64,000 bases of DNA, taken from assembly GCF_009697385.1 (NCBI RefSeq), contig NZ_VUNL01000002.1:62001-126000 (forward strand), written 5' to 3'. Each line of letters begins with the position of its first letter. Positions within the stretch are counted from its first letter, which is position 1. The notes below the pieces were generated by a model, which worked only from the letters and a program-made list of their open reading frames with translations, was not told where the DNA came from and did no database searches. The position numbers were made by a program, and so were the translations under genes. This document shows positions 7,723 through 19,100 of this stretch, piece after piece. Source of the DNA: Wylensekiella montiformis. GTDB taxonomy: Bacteria; Bacillota; Negativicutes; Selenomonadales; Selenomonadaceae.

Positions 7723-9690
7723 TTATCTGGCCATGAGTCCGGCAATCTTGTTGGCAAACTCCACTGGATTTTCCGGAAGAATTCCCTCAATCAGCAAGGC
7801 CTGCGTATAAAGCAGATCACAATAATCCTTAAATTCCTTGTTATCCTTGCCCGCATGATGCAGATCCTGCAAACGCGAGAACAACGCATGATGCGGATTG
7901 ATTTCCAATATGCGCTTTGCCTTAAAGAGCGGATTATCCATCTCAGCAAAGGTCTGTTCCATCGACAGCGACGGACCGGCTTCATCCGCCACGAGACATA
8001 CCGCACTGGATTTCAGGCGGGCCGACACCTTGACATCGGCCACCTTGTCTCCCAGGACTTCCTTGATATCCTTCATCAGCGCATCATTTTTCTTCTGAAT
8101 ATCTTCGGTCTCTTTCTTGACTTCCTGACTTTCCGCATCCTCGAGATCCAGATCGCCGCGGCTGATGGAATGGAACGGCTTCCCATCATATTCACGCAGC
8201 GTTTCAATACAAAACTCGTCAACTGGATCCAGCAGATACAGCACTTCCAGTCCTTTGTCGCGCAGCGTTTCCATCTGCGGCAGGTGCTCGATCGTTTCTT
8301 TATCCTTCGCTGTTGCATAATAGATCTTCTTCTGACTCTCAGGCATCCGTTCCGTATATTCCTTCAGCGAAACAAGCTTGCCGTCCTTTGAACTCAGGAA
8401 CAGGAGCAGATCCTTTAATTTATCCATGGTATCGCTGCCCGAATACATGCTGTTATAAACGCCGATTTTCAGCGATTTGCCAAACTCATTCCAAAACGCC
8501 TCGTAATCTTCGCGCTTGTTTTTCATCTTGCGGGACAGGGCCTTCAGGATGTTTTTCTCCAATGCCTTGCCAATGACCTTCAGCTCGCGGCTTTGCTGCA
8601 ACAGTTCGCGGGAAATATTCAGCGACAGATCCGGAGAATCCACCAGTCCTTTCACAAAACGCAGATAATCCGGCAAAAGATCCTTGCATTTATCCATAAT
8701 GAACACATGGCGGGAATAGAGCTGCACCCCCGGTTCATAATCCGTATGATAAAGGTTAAACGGTGCGCGGGAAGGAATGCAGAGCAGTGCAGTATATTCA
8801 ACCGAACCTTCCGCATGCGTATGGAAAACCTCCATCGGCTTTTCCCATTCATGGAACTGATTCTTAAAGAATTCCGTATACTCCTCTTCCTTAATCTCTG
8901 ACTTATTCCTCGTCCAAAGCGGCTGCATGGAATTCAGCGTACGGACTTCACTCTTCTTTTCCTTCTCCGCTCCTTCAATCTCTTTGCCGTCTTTATCCCG
9001 GGGCGTTTCTTCCCACTCAAAGGTCATACGAATCGGATAGCGGACGTAATCCGAATATTTTTTGACCAGGCGTTCCAGCTTATACGTATCCGTATAATTC
9101 TCTTCCGACGCGTCGCCATAAAACTCTTTGCCCAGAGTCATCGTGATGCTGGTACCGCGCTTCTCCCGACTGCCGTCCTCGATCGTATAAGATCCGTCCC
9201 CCGTCGATTCCCAGCGCGTCGCCTGAGTCTCGCCGGCCTTCCGCGTTTCAATGGTCACTTTATCCGCCACCATGAACGCCGAATAGAAGCCTACGCCGAA
9301 CTGTCCGATCAGATCTTTATCCTCTGAGCCGGCTTCTCCCTTTTCACTGGCTTCCTTCGCCTTTTTCAGCTGTTCCATAAACGCCTTGGTACCGGATTTG
9401 GCAATCGTGCCAATGTTCTCGATGACCTCCTGACGGCTCATGCCGATACCATTATCGGAAATCGTCAGCGTATGCGCCTCAGGATCCGGCTGCAGGAAAA
9501 TCTCGAAGGAATCGTCCCCTTCGAGAATATCGCGATTCGTCAAACTTGCAAAATGCACTTTATCGATTGCATCTGATGCATTCGATATCAGTTCCCGCAA
9601 AAAGATCTCATGATTCGTATAAATGGAATGAATCATCAGGTCTAAAAGCTGCTTTGTCTCAGCTTGAAATTCATGCGTTTCTTTTGCCAT
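7723..9690 (-). CDS. htpG: HSP90-family chaperone HtpG
   Basis: 655 residues from MAKETHEFQAETKQLL, preceded by AGAGAGGCAG; longer in-frame extensions run into the promoter and are rejected. The GHKL ATPase domain shows ELISNASDAIDKV (N box), DNGIGMS (G1), IGQFGVGFYSAFMVAD (G2) and GTSITM (G3). The middle domain carries the conserved catalytic arginine in NISRELLQQS, and a C-terminal dimerisation domain follows. It is a cytosolic ATP-dependent chaperone. It is monocistronic, with a strong promoter and a perfect CIRCE element, so it is probably an HrcA regulon member. Confidence 0.96.
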   Translation of the reverse strand: MAKETHEFQAETKQLLDLMIHSIYTNHEIFLRELISNASDAIDKVHFASLTNRDILEGDDSFEIFLQPDPEAHTLTISDNGIGMSRQEVIENIGTIAKSGTKAFMEQLKKAKEASEKGEAGSEDKDLIGQFGVGFYSAFMVADKVTIETRKAGETQATRWESTGDGSYTIEDGSREKRGTSITMTLGKEFYGDASEENYTDTYKLERLVKKYSDYVRYPIRMTFEWEETPRDKDGKEIEGAEKEKKSEVRTLNSMQPLWTRNKSEIKEEEYTEFFKNQFHEWEKPMEVFHTHAEGSVEYTALLCIPSRAPFNLYHTDYEPGVQLYSRHVFIMDKCKDLLPDYLRFVKGLVDSPDLSLNISRELLQQSRELKVIGKALEKNILKALSRKMKNKREDYEAFWNEFGKSLKIGVYNSMYSGSDTMDKLKDLLLFLSSKDGKLVSLKEYTERMPESQKKIYYATAKDKETIEHLPQMETLRDKGLEVLYLLDPVDEFCIETLREYDGKPFHSISRGDLDLEDAESQEVKKETEDIQKKNDALMKDIKEVLGDKVADVKVSARLKSSAVCLVADEAGPSLSMEQTFAEMDNPLFKAKRILEINPHHALFSRLQDLHHAGKDNKEFKDYCDLLYTQALLIEGILPENPVEFANKIAGLMAR

Positions 9691-9728
9691 TTCAATCTGC
9701 CTCTCTTTTTCACCATTCTTGATTTGTA

Positions 9729-9755
9729 TTAGCACTCCATCTCCATGAGTGCTAA
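9729..9755. promoter_or_regulatory. CIRCE operator (HrcA site) of htpG
   Basis: A perfect CIRCE inverted repeat, TTAGCACTC-N9-GAGTGCTAA, lies 39 bases before the htpG start and just downstream of its -10 box. HrcA bound here would block transcription until heat stress. Confidence 0.95.
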
Positions 9756-9766
9756 CGTATGGATAT

Positions 9767-9795
9767 AGTATACGACAGAAATGACAAAAAGTCAA
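9767..9795 (-). promoter_or_regulatory. Sigma-A promoter of htpG
   Basis: On the minus strand, TTGACT (9790-9795), 17 bases, then TATACT (9767-9772). The CIRCE element begins about a dozen bases downstream, over the expected transcription start. Confidence 0.85.
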
Positions 9796-9814
9796 AAAAC
9801 AAATTCTCTCAACA

Positions 9815-10171
9815 TCAGCAGGCAGCAGCGGCAAACCGTGCATCTGCCTCACGCATCAGCCCGACAAAGAAATCCGTCACATGAAGCTCAAAGTCTGCCC
9901 GGCTGCGCGAAAGAACGCGATAATCTTCCGCCGTCATCGTCTGCTCCCCGCCATCCGCAGCAAAAACACGGAAAGATGGGATCTCCTTTGTCCCCGTATA
10001 AACAATGATGCGATCGGCTCCGACCCCCTTTCGTCCGGCCAACAGCCGAATGGCTGCAGCCCCTGGCATATATCCCTTTGTCCCGTCGAAAACAAGAATC
10101 TCCCGTCCCGCTATCCGATAGCTGTGAAGCACCATCATTTCATTCACCGGCCTTTCTCTGTCTCTCGCCAT
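9815..10171 (-). CDS. DapF-like half protein (diaminopimelate epimerase N-domain homologue)
   Basis: Up to 118 residues; a start at the MMVLHSY methionines (about 10138) is also plausible. The sequence tracks the N-terminal lobe of DapF: LHSYRIAGREILVFD at the place of the usual hGLGNDFhhhD, then GVGADRIIVY for GxGADGhhh, then FRVFAADGGEQTMTAED for MRIFNADGSEAEMCGNG. The catalytic cysteine region (CGNG) is replaced by TAED and the second lobe is absent, so it cannot be a normal epimerase. It could be a binding protein or a relic. The comparison is from memory of the family, not a search. Confidence 0.5.
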   Translation of the reverse strand: MARDRERPVNEMMVLHSYRIAGREILVFDGTKGYMPGAAAIRLLAGRKGVGADRIIVYTGTKEIPSFRVFAADGGEQTMTAEDYRVLSRSRADFELHVTDFFVGLMREADARFAAAAC

Positions 10172-10211
10172 GCAAGCGCTTTTCTTTATTCACTTGCTTC
10201 ATTATAGCAAG

Positions 10212-10230
10212 GTTTTATTTGCAATAAAAC
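10212..10230. promoter_or_regulatory. Inverted repeat between divergent genes (possible operator)
   Basis: GTTTTATT-TGC-AATAAAAC, a perfect palindrome with 8-base arms. It covers the expected -35 region of a minus-strand promoter whose -10 (TATAAT) is at 10201-10206, in front of the DapF-like gene, and lies ~70 bases before the AraC-type gene. Confidence 0.45.
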
Positions 10231-10302
10231 AGCAAATTATGCTTTTAATATGGGAAAAAATGTAGTAAACTAAAAGAAATCTTAGAGAAAGTAAGTGATA
10301 GA

Positions 10303-11154
10303 ATGGACCGTTACCAAAAAAAGGGCTACCTGTTCAGCAATTTCCGCGTGTTCCGCTTACGGGATACGGCACTGACTTCCATCCCGTTCCACTATCATGA
10401 TTTTCATAAAATCATCCTGTTTCTGGATGGCAGCGCCGACTATGTGATTGAAGGAAAAACCTATCAGCTGATTCCGCGCGATATCATTTTCGTTTCAGCA
10501 GGCGAAATTCATCGCCCAGTCTTCCACTCCTCTTCCTCTCCCTATGAGCGGATCGTGATTTACGTCGCACCAGATTTTCTCGCACGCTGTCAGGCTCAGG
10601 ATCCGGAACACAATGACCTTGCCGCTTGTTTCTGTCAGGCGAAAAAAACAGCGGCGGTCATGCATCAGACTCCTGATACCAGTCACGATCTTCTCTTTCA
10701 CATGGATAAATTGGAACAGACCGCACATGCCAGCGGATTTGCGAATAAACTTTATACGGAGCTGCTTTTTATCGAATTCATGATCCTCGTAAACCGGCTG
10801 ATTCTTGAACATGAACTGGCCGGACTGAAAAACGCCTCATTTGATCCGAAGATCCAGGATGTTCTGACATATATCCATCATCATCTCTCCGAACCCCTGA
10901 GTATCGACGCTTTGGCTGCGCATGTCTATATCAGCAAATTTTATCTCATGAGAAAATTCAAGGCAGATACGGGATATGGAATCCATCAATACATCCGCAG
11001 CAAACGTCTGCTCATGGCTCGCGATATGCTCCGCACCGATATGCCAATCTCACGGATCGCCGCAGAAGTCGGTTTCTCCGACTATTCCACCTTTTCCCGC
11101 GCGTTCCGTGAGCTGTTCCATTGTTCGCCCCGAAAGTTCCGTCAGTCGCTTTAA
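10303..11154 (+). CDS. AraC-family transcriptional regulator with cupin sensor domain
   Basis: 283 residues. Residues ~20-110 form a cupin-like ligand-binding domain (SIPFHYHDFHKIILFLDG with the H-x-H pattern, LIPRDIIFVSAGEIHRP). The C-terminal ~100 residues carry two helix-turn-helix motifs (LSIDALAAHVYISKFYLMRKFK and PISRIAAEVGFSDYSTFSRAFR) ending in SPRKFR, typical of AraC/XylS proteins. It stands alone, divergent from the DapF-like gene, and its target and effector are unknown. Confidence 0.88.
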   Translation: MDRYQKKGYLFSNFRVFRLRDTALTSIPFHYHDFHKIILFLDGSADYVIEGKTYQLIPRDIIFVSAGEIHRPVFHSSSSPYERIVIYVAPDFLARCQAQDPEHNDLAACFCQAKKTAAVMHQTPDTSHDLLFHMDKLEQTAHASGFANKLYTELLFIEFMILVNRLILEHELAGLKNASFDPKIQDVLTYIHHHLSEPLSIDALAAHVYISKFYLMRKFKADTGYGIHQYIRSKRLLMARDMLRTDMPISRIAAEVGFSDYSTFSRAFRELFHCSPRKFRQSL

Positions 11155-11245
11155 TCTTCCCCGTTTTGGTCAGATCGATACGTTCTTTTCTAATGAACAA
11201 AGGCCGGTCAGGATAAAAAACCTGACCGGCCTTTGTTGCCAGCTT

Positions 11246-12088
11246 TTATCGGTTTTGGTCAAGCCTGAGCAGCTTATCTGCTGCCTCGTCCAGCCATTTC
11301 CCTTCCGTTGTCTCAATTTGACCCGCATCGCACTCAGCCGCCAAAGCGGGAAGAATAGGAATGCGTCCAAGAATATCCAGTCCGTACTGACTGGCAATTT
11401 CCTGAATATGGCTCTTGCCGTAAATCTCGTGCCGCTTGCCGCAATCCGGACACTCAAAGTAGCTCATATTCTCGACCAGTCCGAGAATCGGAATCTTCAT
11501 CCCCTCTGCCATCTTCACCGCTTTTTCCACAATCATGGAAACCAGCTCCTGCGGACTCGTAACAATGATAATCCCATCCAAACGGATCGACTGCATAACC
11601 GTCAAAGGCACATCTCCCGTTCCGGGCGGCATGTCCACAAACATGTAATCCACATCCTGCCAGATAAAATCCTGCCAGAACTGCTTGACTACGCCGCTGA
11701 TAATCGGCCCGCGCCATACCACCGGATCCGTACTGTTCTCCAAGAGAAGATTCATACTGACGATATCGATGCCGCCGGCCGTAGTAACCGGATAAGCTCC
11801 GGCCTGATCGCCGCGCACTTCTCCCCTGACGCCGAACATCTTCGGAACAGACGGTCCTGTGATGTCTGCATCCATAATACCGACATGGCATCCCTTACGG
11901 CTCATTGCCACAGAAAGCAATCCTGTTACCAGAGATTTGCCCACGCCGCCTTTTCCACTGACCACAGCAATAACATGCCGGATATCACTGAGTTCATTAG
12001 GCGCTTCATGCAAGTCGTGCGGCTGACGCGTATCCGCGCCGCAGGTTGTTCCACACGAACTGCAATCATGGTTGCATGCTTCTTCCAT
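11246..12088 (-). CDS. Mrp/NBP35-type ATP-binding Fe-S cluster carrier
   Basis: 280 residues from MEEACNHDCSSCG, preceded by GGGGAGG; the longer frame upstream crosses the rpoC terminator and is rejected. The N-terminus carries a cysteine cluster (CNHDCSSCGTTC), then the deviant Walker A of ParA/Mrp ATPases (SGKGGVGKS), MDADITGPS, DMPPGTGD and a C-terminal CPDCG motif able to hold a bridging 4Fe-4S cluster. It is expected to be a cytosolic dimer delivering Fe-S clusters to apo-proteins. The short Cys-rich N-terminus resembles NBP35 more than the MIP18-fused Mrp form. Confidence 0.9.
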   Translation of the reverse strand: MEEACNHDCSSCGTTCGADTRQPHDLHEAPNELSDIRHVIAVVSGKGGVGKSLVTGLLSVAMSRKGCHVGIMDADITGPSVPKMFGVRGEVRGDQAGAYPVTTAGGIDIVSMNLLLENSTDPVVWRGPIISGVVKQFWQDFIWQDVDYMFVDMPPGTGDVPLTVMQSIRLDGIIIVTSPQELVSMIVEKAVKMAEGMKIPILGLVENMSYFECPDCGKRHEIYGKSHIQEIASQYGLDILGRIPILPALAAECDAGQIETTEGKWLDEAADKLLRLDQNR

Positions 12089-12118
12089 ATTGTTGCCTCC
12101 CCTTATCTCACATATAAA

Positions 12119-12150
12119 GAAAAGCCTTCCCAAGAGAGGGAAGGCTTTTC
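12119..12150 (-). terminator. Intrinsic terminator of the rpoBC transcript
   Basis: GAAAAGCCTTCCC pairs perfectly with GGGAAGGCTTTTC (13 bp, six-base loop) just after the rpoC stop; on the minus strand it is followed by TTTATATG. Confidence 0.85.
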
Positions 12151-12161
12151 TACGGCACCGA

Positions 12162-15100
12162 TCAGGCGCCGGTTGTCTCCGTTTCAGGTTCATCCGAAGA
12201 ACTATCGGGATCCGGAACCAGCTCTGGTTTCGGGTCGTTGTCAACAATTTTGAGATTGCGATAACGGCTCATGCCTGTACCAGCAGGAATCAGCTTGCCG
12301 ATAATGACATTCTCCTTAAGTCCGATCAGCGGATCGACCTTTCCTTTGATGGCAGCATCCGTGAGAACACGCGTGGTCTCCTGGAACGATGCTGCGGACA
12401 TAAAGGAATCCGTAGCCAGCGATGCTTTGGTGATACCGAGAAGGATCGGTTTGGCCACAGCCGGCTCACCGCCTTCTTCGATAGCCTTTGTATTGGCTCC
12501 CTCAAAAGAATTAATATCGATGTATTCGCCGGGCAGGAAATCCGTACTGCCGGACTCCTCGATCTTCACTTTGTGAAGCATCTGCCGGACCATGACTTCA
12601 ATATGCTTATCGTTGATTTCAACACCCTGCGATTTATAAACCTTCTGAACCTCATAAACCAGATAACGCTGCGTAGCCTGCAGACCACAGACCCTCAGGA
12701 TATCATGCGGGTTAATGGAGCCTTCGGTAAGCTTGTCTCCCGGCTTCAAATGCATACCTTGTTTGGCTGCCATACGAGCGCCATAAGGAATCGCATATTC
12801 GCGCGCTTCCCCTTCATCCGGAACGATCGTTACCTTGCGCATGCCCTTGCCTGTATCTTCGATCTCTGCACGACCCTCAATCTCAGCAATGATGGCATGA
12901 TGCTTCGGTTTCCGGGCTTCGAAAAGCTCCTCGACACGCGGGAGACCCTGTGTGATGTCATCGCCCGCAACACCGCCGGAATGGAAGGTACGCATCGTAA
13001 GCTGCGTACCAGGCTCACCAATGGACTGCGCCGCAATGATACCAACAGCTTCACCGATTTCGACCTCTGCCTGATTGGCAAGATCCCGGCCATAGCATTT
13101 GATGCAGACGCCAAACTGCGATTTGCAGGTCAGTACGCTGCGGATGGAGACGCGGTCGCGCACCTTTTCAATACGCTTAGCCAGATCTTCATTGACCGTA
13201 TCATTAATCGAGGCGATGCGCTCACCCGTCTCGGGATCGTCGATATTTTCGGCCAGAACACGGCCAACAATACGTTCGGCCAACGACTCGATGACACCAT
13301 CGCCTTCCTTGATTGCTTCGACCTCAATGCCGCGAACATTGTTGTTGCGGACACGGAGTTCCTTGGCATCGCAGGAAAGAATCGCATCAATCCCCTCTTC
13401 CGAGAGATGATCGCCGGCATGAAGGATAATCTGTCCTTCCGAATCCACTACATCGCGGGTTACTTCCTTGCCGCTCATTTCATGAATCATCGAATCTTTG
13501 ATCTTCGCGCGGGCTTCTGCATCCGGTTCGCCAAGCGAAATAGCTTCTGTAATCATCGCGTTGCTGATCGCTGCCTCAGAAGCCAGCGAGGAGCCGCGCA
13601 CCATGATTTCGCGGATATTCTTTTCGCCGATGACCTGAAGTTCCTCTTCGCCGAGAATCGTATCCTTCGGATACACAATCTCCTTCGTTTCCGGATCAAT
13701 GACATCCGCACCGAGCAGACGTCCAAGCAGGCTGTCATTGAGGATCTCCAGCGCATCGAGCGTGGATTCAGCCAAACGCGCACGGGCCTGAACCAGATTC
13801 AGTGTAGAAATATCACAGTCTTCCTCACGAACGATGACATCCTGCGCGACATCGACCAGACGACGGGTCAGATACCCCGAGTCAGCCGTACGCAGCGCTG
13901 TATCTGCCAATCCCTTGCGGGCGCCATGAGAAGAGATAAAGTAATCGGATACCGAAAGGCCTTCGCGGAAGTTCGCCGTAATCGGCAGATCGATGATCTT
14001 ACCGGACGGATCCGCCATCAGGCCGCGCATACCGGCCAGCTGACGCATCTGCTGCTTATTACCGCGGGCGCCAGAGTCTGCCATCATGAAGATCGGATTG
14101 AACGCATCCATGTTGTCCATCATGGCATCAGCAACATCATCTGTCGCCTTCGACCAGAGCTTGATTACCTTGTTATAACGCTCTTCCTCTGTGATAAGAC
14201 CGCGATCAAACTGGCGCTCAACCTTATTGACGACCTTTTGCGTATCGGCAATGATCGTCTTTTTCTTGGGCGGCACGATAACATCGGAAATCGCTACCGT
14301 CATGCCGGCAAGGCAGGCATAATGATAGCCCAGATTCTTCACGGCATCGATAACCTCCGCCGTCTTTGTCGCACCAAAATGATTGTAGCAGTTCGCAACC
14401 AGCTTGCCCAGTTCCTTCTTGTTCATAAGGATGCCCAGACTCCACTGGTCGCTGTCCTTATCCTTGTAATAATACCGAAGCTCCTGCGGCAGAATCTCGT
14501 TAAAAATCATCCGCCCCAGCGAAGTCTTGACCAGACCGTATCCCTCGATACGGCACTGGATCTCCGCCTGCAGGTCAAGGGTATGCTGCTGATAAGCCAG
14601 CAAAGCTTCCGCAATACCGGTAACAGCCTTGCCCTCGCCTTTGGCACCGGGGCGAAGGATCGTCAGATAATACGATCCAAGCACCATATCCTGCGTCGGA
14701 ACAATGATCGGTTTACCGTCTTTCGGAGCCAGAATATGGTTGGCGGCCAGCATCAGAATACGGGCCTCCGTCTGAGCCTCTGCCGAGAGCGGCAGATGGA
14801 TCGCCATCTGGTCTCCGTCGAAATCCGCATTATATGCCGTACAAGCCAGCGGATGCAGCTTCAAGGCGCGACCCTCTGTAAGAACCGGCTCAAACGCCTG
14901 AATACCAAGACGATGCAGCGTCGGCGCACGGTTCAGCAAAACGGGGTGCTCCTTGATGACATCCTCCAGAACATCCCAGACCTCCGGACGCGCCCGCTCA
15001 ACCATACGCTTAGCGGATTTAATATTATGCGCAGCGCCCGAGGAAACCAGCTTTTTCATGACAAACGGCTTGAAAAGTTCCAGAGCCATTTCTTTTGGCA

Positions 15101-16172
15101 GGCCGCATTGATGCAGCTTAAGCTCCGGCCCTACAACGATAACCGAACGCCCGGAATAGTCTACACGCTTGCCCAGAAGGTTTTGACGGAAACGCCCCTG
15201 TTTCCCCTTCAGCATATCCGAAAGAGACTTGAGCGGGCGATTGCCCGGGCCTGTGACCGGACGGCCGCGGCGGCCGTTATCAATCAGAGCATCCACCGCT
15301 TCCTGCAGCATGCGCTTTTCATTGCGCACGATGATGTCCGGTGCGCCGAGATCCAGCAGGCGCTTAAGGCGATTATTGCGGTTAATGACGCGGCGATACA
15401 GATCGTTGAGATCCGATGTCGCGAAACGGCCGCCATCAAGCTGCACCATTGGACGCAGTTCGGGCGGAATAACCGGGACAACGTCCAGAATCATCCAGGA
15501 CGGCTTATTTCCCGACTTGCGAAATGCCTCGACTACCTCGAGCCGCCGGATGGCACGAATCTTTTTCTGGCCGGAGGTCGTCCGCACTTCCTTGCGAAGC
15601 GTTTCGCTCATGCGGTCCAGATCCAGTTCCTCCAAAAGCTCTTTGATCGCTTCAGCCCCCATCCCTACACGGAAGGTATTGCCATACTTTTCAAGTGCAT
15701 CATGATACTCTTTTTCCGACAGGAGGCTTTTCTTCGTTAAGTCTGTATTATCGCCCGGATCCAGTACGATATAATAAGCGAAATATAATACTTTTTCCAA
15801 TGCGCGCGGCGAGATATCCAAAATCAATCCCATGCGGCTCGGAATCCCCTTGAAATACCAGATATGAGATACCGGAGCTGCCAGTTCGATATGTCCCATA
15901 CGTTCACGGCGAACTTTGGCACGGGTGACTTCAACACCGCAGCGGTCACAGATGATCCCCTTATAGCGGATCCGCTTATATTTTCCGCAATGACATTCCC
16001 AATCGCGGGTCGGACCGAAAATACGCTCACAGAAGAGTCCGTCACGTTCCGGCTTCAATGTACGGTAATTGATGGTTTCCGGCTTCTTGACTTCACCATA
16101 AGACCACTCACGGATCTTGTCCGGAGAAGCCAAGCCGATGCGCATCGAATCGAAATTATTTACATCCAGCAA
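12162..16172 (-). CDS. rpoC: RNA polymerase beta' subunit
   Basis: 1336 residues from a TTG start with GGGGAG ten bases upstream. It has the N-terminal zinc site (CHCGKY...CDRCGVEV), the clamp and the catalytic Mg motif [10 protein letters not shown] near residue 460. A second zinc site sits around CQSQFGVC-type cysteines (visible as [11 protein letters not shown]). The bridge/trigger region ([16 protein letters not shown]) is also present. The C-terminal tail is short and acidic ([16 protein letters not shown]). It is 18 bases downstream of rpoB and terminated by the hairpin at 12119-12150. Confidence 0.97.
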   Translation of the reverse strand: MLDVNNFDSMRIGLASPDKIREWSYGEVKKPETINYRTLKPERDGLFCERIFGPTRDWECHCGKYKRIRYKGIICDRCGVEVTRAKVRRERMGHIELAAPVSHIWYFKGIPSRMGLILDISPRALEKVLYFAYYIVLDPGDNTDLTKKSLLSEKEYHDALEKYGNTFRVGMGAEAIKELLEELDLDRMSETLRKEVRTTSGQKKIRAIRRLEVVEAFRKSGNKPSWMILDVVPVIPPELRPMVQLDGGRFATSDLNDLYRRVINRNNRLKRLLDLGAPDIIVRNEKRMLQEAVDALIDNGRRGRPVTGPGNRPLKSLSDMLKGKQGRFRQNLLGKRVDYSGRSVIVVGPELKLHQCGLPKEMALELFKPFVMKKLVSSGAAHNIKSAKRMVERARPEVWDVLEDVIKEHPVLLNRAPTLHRLGIQAFEPVLTEGRALKLHPLACTAYNADFDGDQMAIHLPLSAEAQTEARILMLAANHILAPKDGKPIIVPTQDMVLGSYYLTILRPGAKGEGKAVTGIAEALLAYQQHTLDLQAEIQCRIEGYGLVKTSLGRMIFNEILPQELRYYYKDKDSDQWSLGILMNKKELGKLVANCYNHFGATKTAEVIDAVKNLGYHYACLAGMTVAISDVIVPPKKKTIIADTQKVVNKVERQFDRGLITEEERYNKVIKLWSKATDDVADAMMDNMDAFNPIFMMADSGARGNKQQMRQLAGMRGLMADPSGKIIDLPITANFREGLSVSDYFISSHGARKGLADTALRTADSGYLTRRLVDVAQDVIVREEDCDISTLNLVQARARLAESTLDALEILNDSLLGRLLGADVIDPETKEIVYPKDTILGEEELQVIGEKNIREIMVRGSSLASEAAISNAMITEAISLGEPDAEARAKIKDSMIHEMSGKEVTRDVVDSEGQIILHAGDHLSEEGIDAILSCDAKELRVRNNNVRGIEVEAIKEGDGVIESLAERIVGRVLAENIDDPETGERIASINDTVNEDLAKRIEKVRDRVSIRSVLTCKSQFGVCIKCYGRDLANQAEVEIGEAVGIIAAQSIGEPGTQLTMRTFHSGGVAGDDITQGLPRVEELFEARKPKHHAIIAEIEGRAEIEDTGKGMRKVTIVPDEGEAREYAIPYGARMAAKQGMHLKPGDKLTEGSINPHDILRVCGLQATQRYLVYEVQKVYKSQGVEINDKHIEVMVRQMLHKVKIEESGSTDFLPGEYIDINSFEGANTKAIEEGGEPAVAKPILLGITKASLATDSFMSAASFQETTRVLTDAAIKGKVDPLIGLKENVIIGKLIPAGTGMSRYRNLKIVDNDPKPELVPDPDSSSDEPETETTGA

Positions 16173-16190
16173 AGAGATGACACTCCCCTC

Positions 16191-19100
16191 TTATTCCTCA
16201 TCCTCACCATCATCCGCATGGTCTGCATCCGGGCCCTCCATCGAACCCATGCTGCCGATGTCCGCAATGATGTCATCCGGCTTATCGTCATCAGACGGCG
16301 CTCCGTCATTATAATGATCCGTATCAGCCGATTTTGGCGTTGCGGCGCCGTCCTTGTTCGGATCAACACCAGTAACATCCAGATCCAGCTTTCTGGCCGT
16401 CTCATTAATATCTTCATCATCCTCATCGAGCAGAGAAATCTCCTTGGCATCTTCATTGAGAACTTTGATATCCAAGCCAATGGACTGCAGTTCTTTGATA
16501 AGAACCTTAAAAGATTCCGGCACTCCCGGTTCAGGAATATTTTCTCCTTTGACGATCGCCTCATACGCCTTGACACGGCCGACGACATCGTCGGACTTGA
16601 CCGTCAGGATCTCCTGCAGCGTATACGCCGCACCATAGGCTTCCAAAGCCCAGACTTCCATCTCGCCGAAACGCTGTCCGCCGAACTGCGCCTTACCGCC
16701 GAGCGGCTGCTGCGTGACCAGCGAGTACGGTCCGGTCGAACGGGCGTGAATCTTATCCGCAACCAGATGATGCAACTTCAGGAAGTAGGTGCATCCTACC
16801 GTTACACGATTTTCAAACGGCTCGCCCGTACGTCCGTCGTAAAGAACCGTCTTACCATCGGAAGGAAGACCGGCCGCTTTGACAGTTCCCCATACATCAT
16901 CATCATTTGCGCCGTCAAAAACCGGCGTTGCAATATGGATACCAGCCTTATCCGGTTTCGGCATTCCATATTTATCAAAGTCATAGCCGGCATCGCGCAG
17001 ACGCTGCTCTACAGTCGGGTCTCCGTCCTTGATCTGCTGTCCAAGCACTTTGACCGCCATACCCAAATGAACTTCCAATACCTGTCCGATGTTCATTCGG
17101 GAAGGAACGCCCAAAGGATTCAGCACCAGATCAACCGGCGTGCCATCCGGCAGGAACGGCATATCCTCCTGACGCATGATACGGGAGACAACGCCTTTAT
17201 TTCCATGACGGCCAGCCATTTTATCTCCGACGGAAATCTTGCGCTTCTGTGCAATATAGACGCGTACAAGACGATTGACGCCCGGCGGAAGTTCATCATT
17301 ATTTTCGCGGCTGAAAATCTTGACATCGACGATCTTTCCCTGTTCTCCATGCGGAACGCGCAGGGAGGTATCGCGAACCTCACGCGCCTTCTCACCGAAG
17401 ATGGCGCGGAGCAGCCGTTCTTCTGCCGTAAGCTCCGTCTCACCTTTCGGCGTTACTTTTCCGACCAGAATATCTCCCGGACGCACATCAGCGCCAATCG
17501 AAATGATACCCTCTTCATCCAGATCTTTCAGCGCATCTTCCGCGACATTCGGAATATCACGAGTAATTTCCTCCGGCCCGAGCTTTGTATCACGGGCATC
17601 GCACTCATACTCCTCGATATGGATCGACGTATAAAGATCACGCTTTACGAGGTTTTCCGACAGAAGGACCGCATCCTCATAGTTATAGCCTTCCCATGGC
17701 ATGTAGGCCACAATGATATTGTAGCCGAGTGCCAGCTCGCCATGGTCGGTAGCCGGGCCGTCAGCAATCGGCTGATTTTCAACCACTTCATCGCCCTTAT
17801 ATACAATCGGCACCTGATTGATGCAGGTTCCCTGATTGGAACGCAGGAACTTCTGCAGTTTATAATGGTCAAGTTCACCGTCTTTGCGGCGCACATCGAT
17901 GAAATCCGCCGTAACATGCTCTACAGTACCTGCATGCTTGGCAAGAATCATGACACCGGAATCGCAGGCGGCCTTATATTCCATACCAGTGCCGACCAGC
18001 GGTGCCTGAGTGCGAAGGAGCGGAACAGCCTGACGCTGCATATTTGCGCCCATGAGTGCGCGGTTGGCGTCATCGTTCTCAAGGAAGGGAATCATAGCCG
18101 TCGCGATGGAGAATACCTGACGCGGGCTTACGTCCATGTAGTCTACCGTATCCCGGTTATGCAGACCCGTCTCTTCGTTATACCGCGCCGTTACACGTTC
18201 GTTGATAAACCATTCGTTCTCATCCAGCGGTTCATTCGCCTGCGCAATGACCAGCTCATCCTCTTCGTCAGCCGTCAGATAACGAACCTCATCCGTTACC
18301 TTATGGGTTTCCTTATCCACACGGCGATACGGCGTTTCCATAAAGCCGAACTGATTCACCCGAGCATACGTAGCCAAAGAACCGATCAAGCCGATGTTCG
18401 GTCCTTCCGGCGATTCTACCGGGCACATGCGGCCGTAATGCGAATTATGAACATCGCGCACCTCAAACCCGGCGCGTTCACGGGACAGTCCGCCCGGTCC
18501 GAGAGCCGAGAGACGGCGTTTATGCGTAAGTTCAGACAGCGGATTATGCTGATCCATAAACTGCGACAGCTGGGAGGAACCAAAGAATTCTTTAATGGCT
18601 GCAACCACCGGGCGAATATTAATCAGCGCCTGCGGCGTAATAACATCCACATCCTGAATCGTCATTCGCTCACGTACTACACGCTCCATACGCGAAAGAC
18701 CGATACGGAACTGGTTTTGCAGCAACTCACCGACAGCCCGCACACGACGGTTGCCAAGATGGTCAATATCATCCGTACTGCCCACGCCGTCCATCAGGTT
18801 GAGCAGGTAATTGATCGAGGCAATAATATCGTTTCTGGTGATCGTGCGGTCATGAATATCCAAAGTCGGCGAGCAAAGAAGTTTCAGCCTGCTTCCGTTT
18901 TTCTGAAGAAGATAGAGCTGAATCAAGTTGTCTTCACCGAAAAGCTGCTTTTCACGCTCTGCATCGATTGGATCCAGCATGTCTTCCGTGACGACGACAC
19001 CGTCCGGGATCACGATTTCACCGGTTTCTTTATCTACCACCGGCTCAGCCAGAACCTTTCCCAGAATGCGGCGCTTCCAGCCCAGCTTTTTGGTCAGCTT

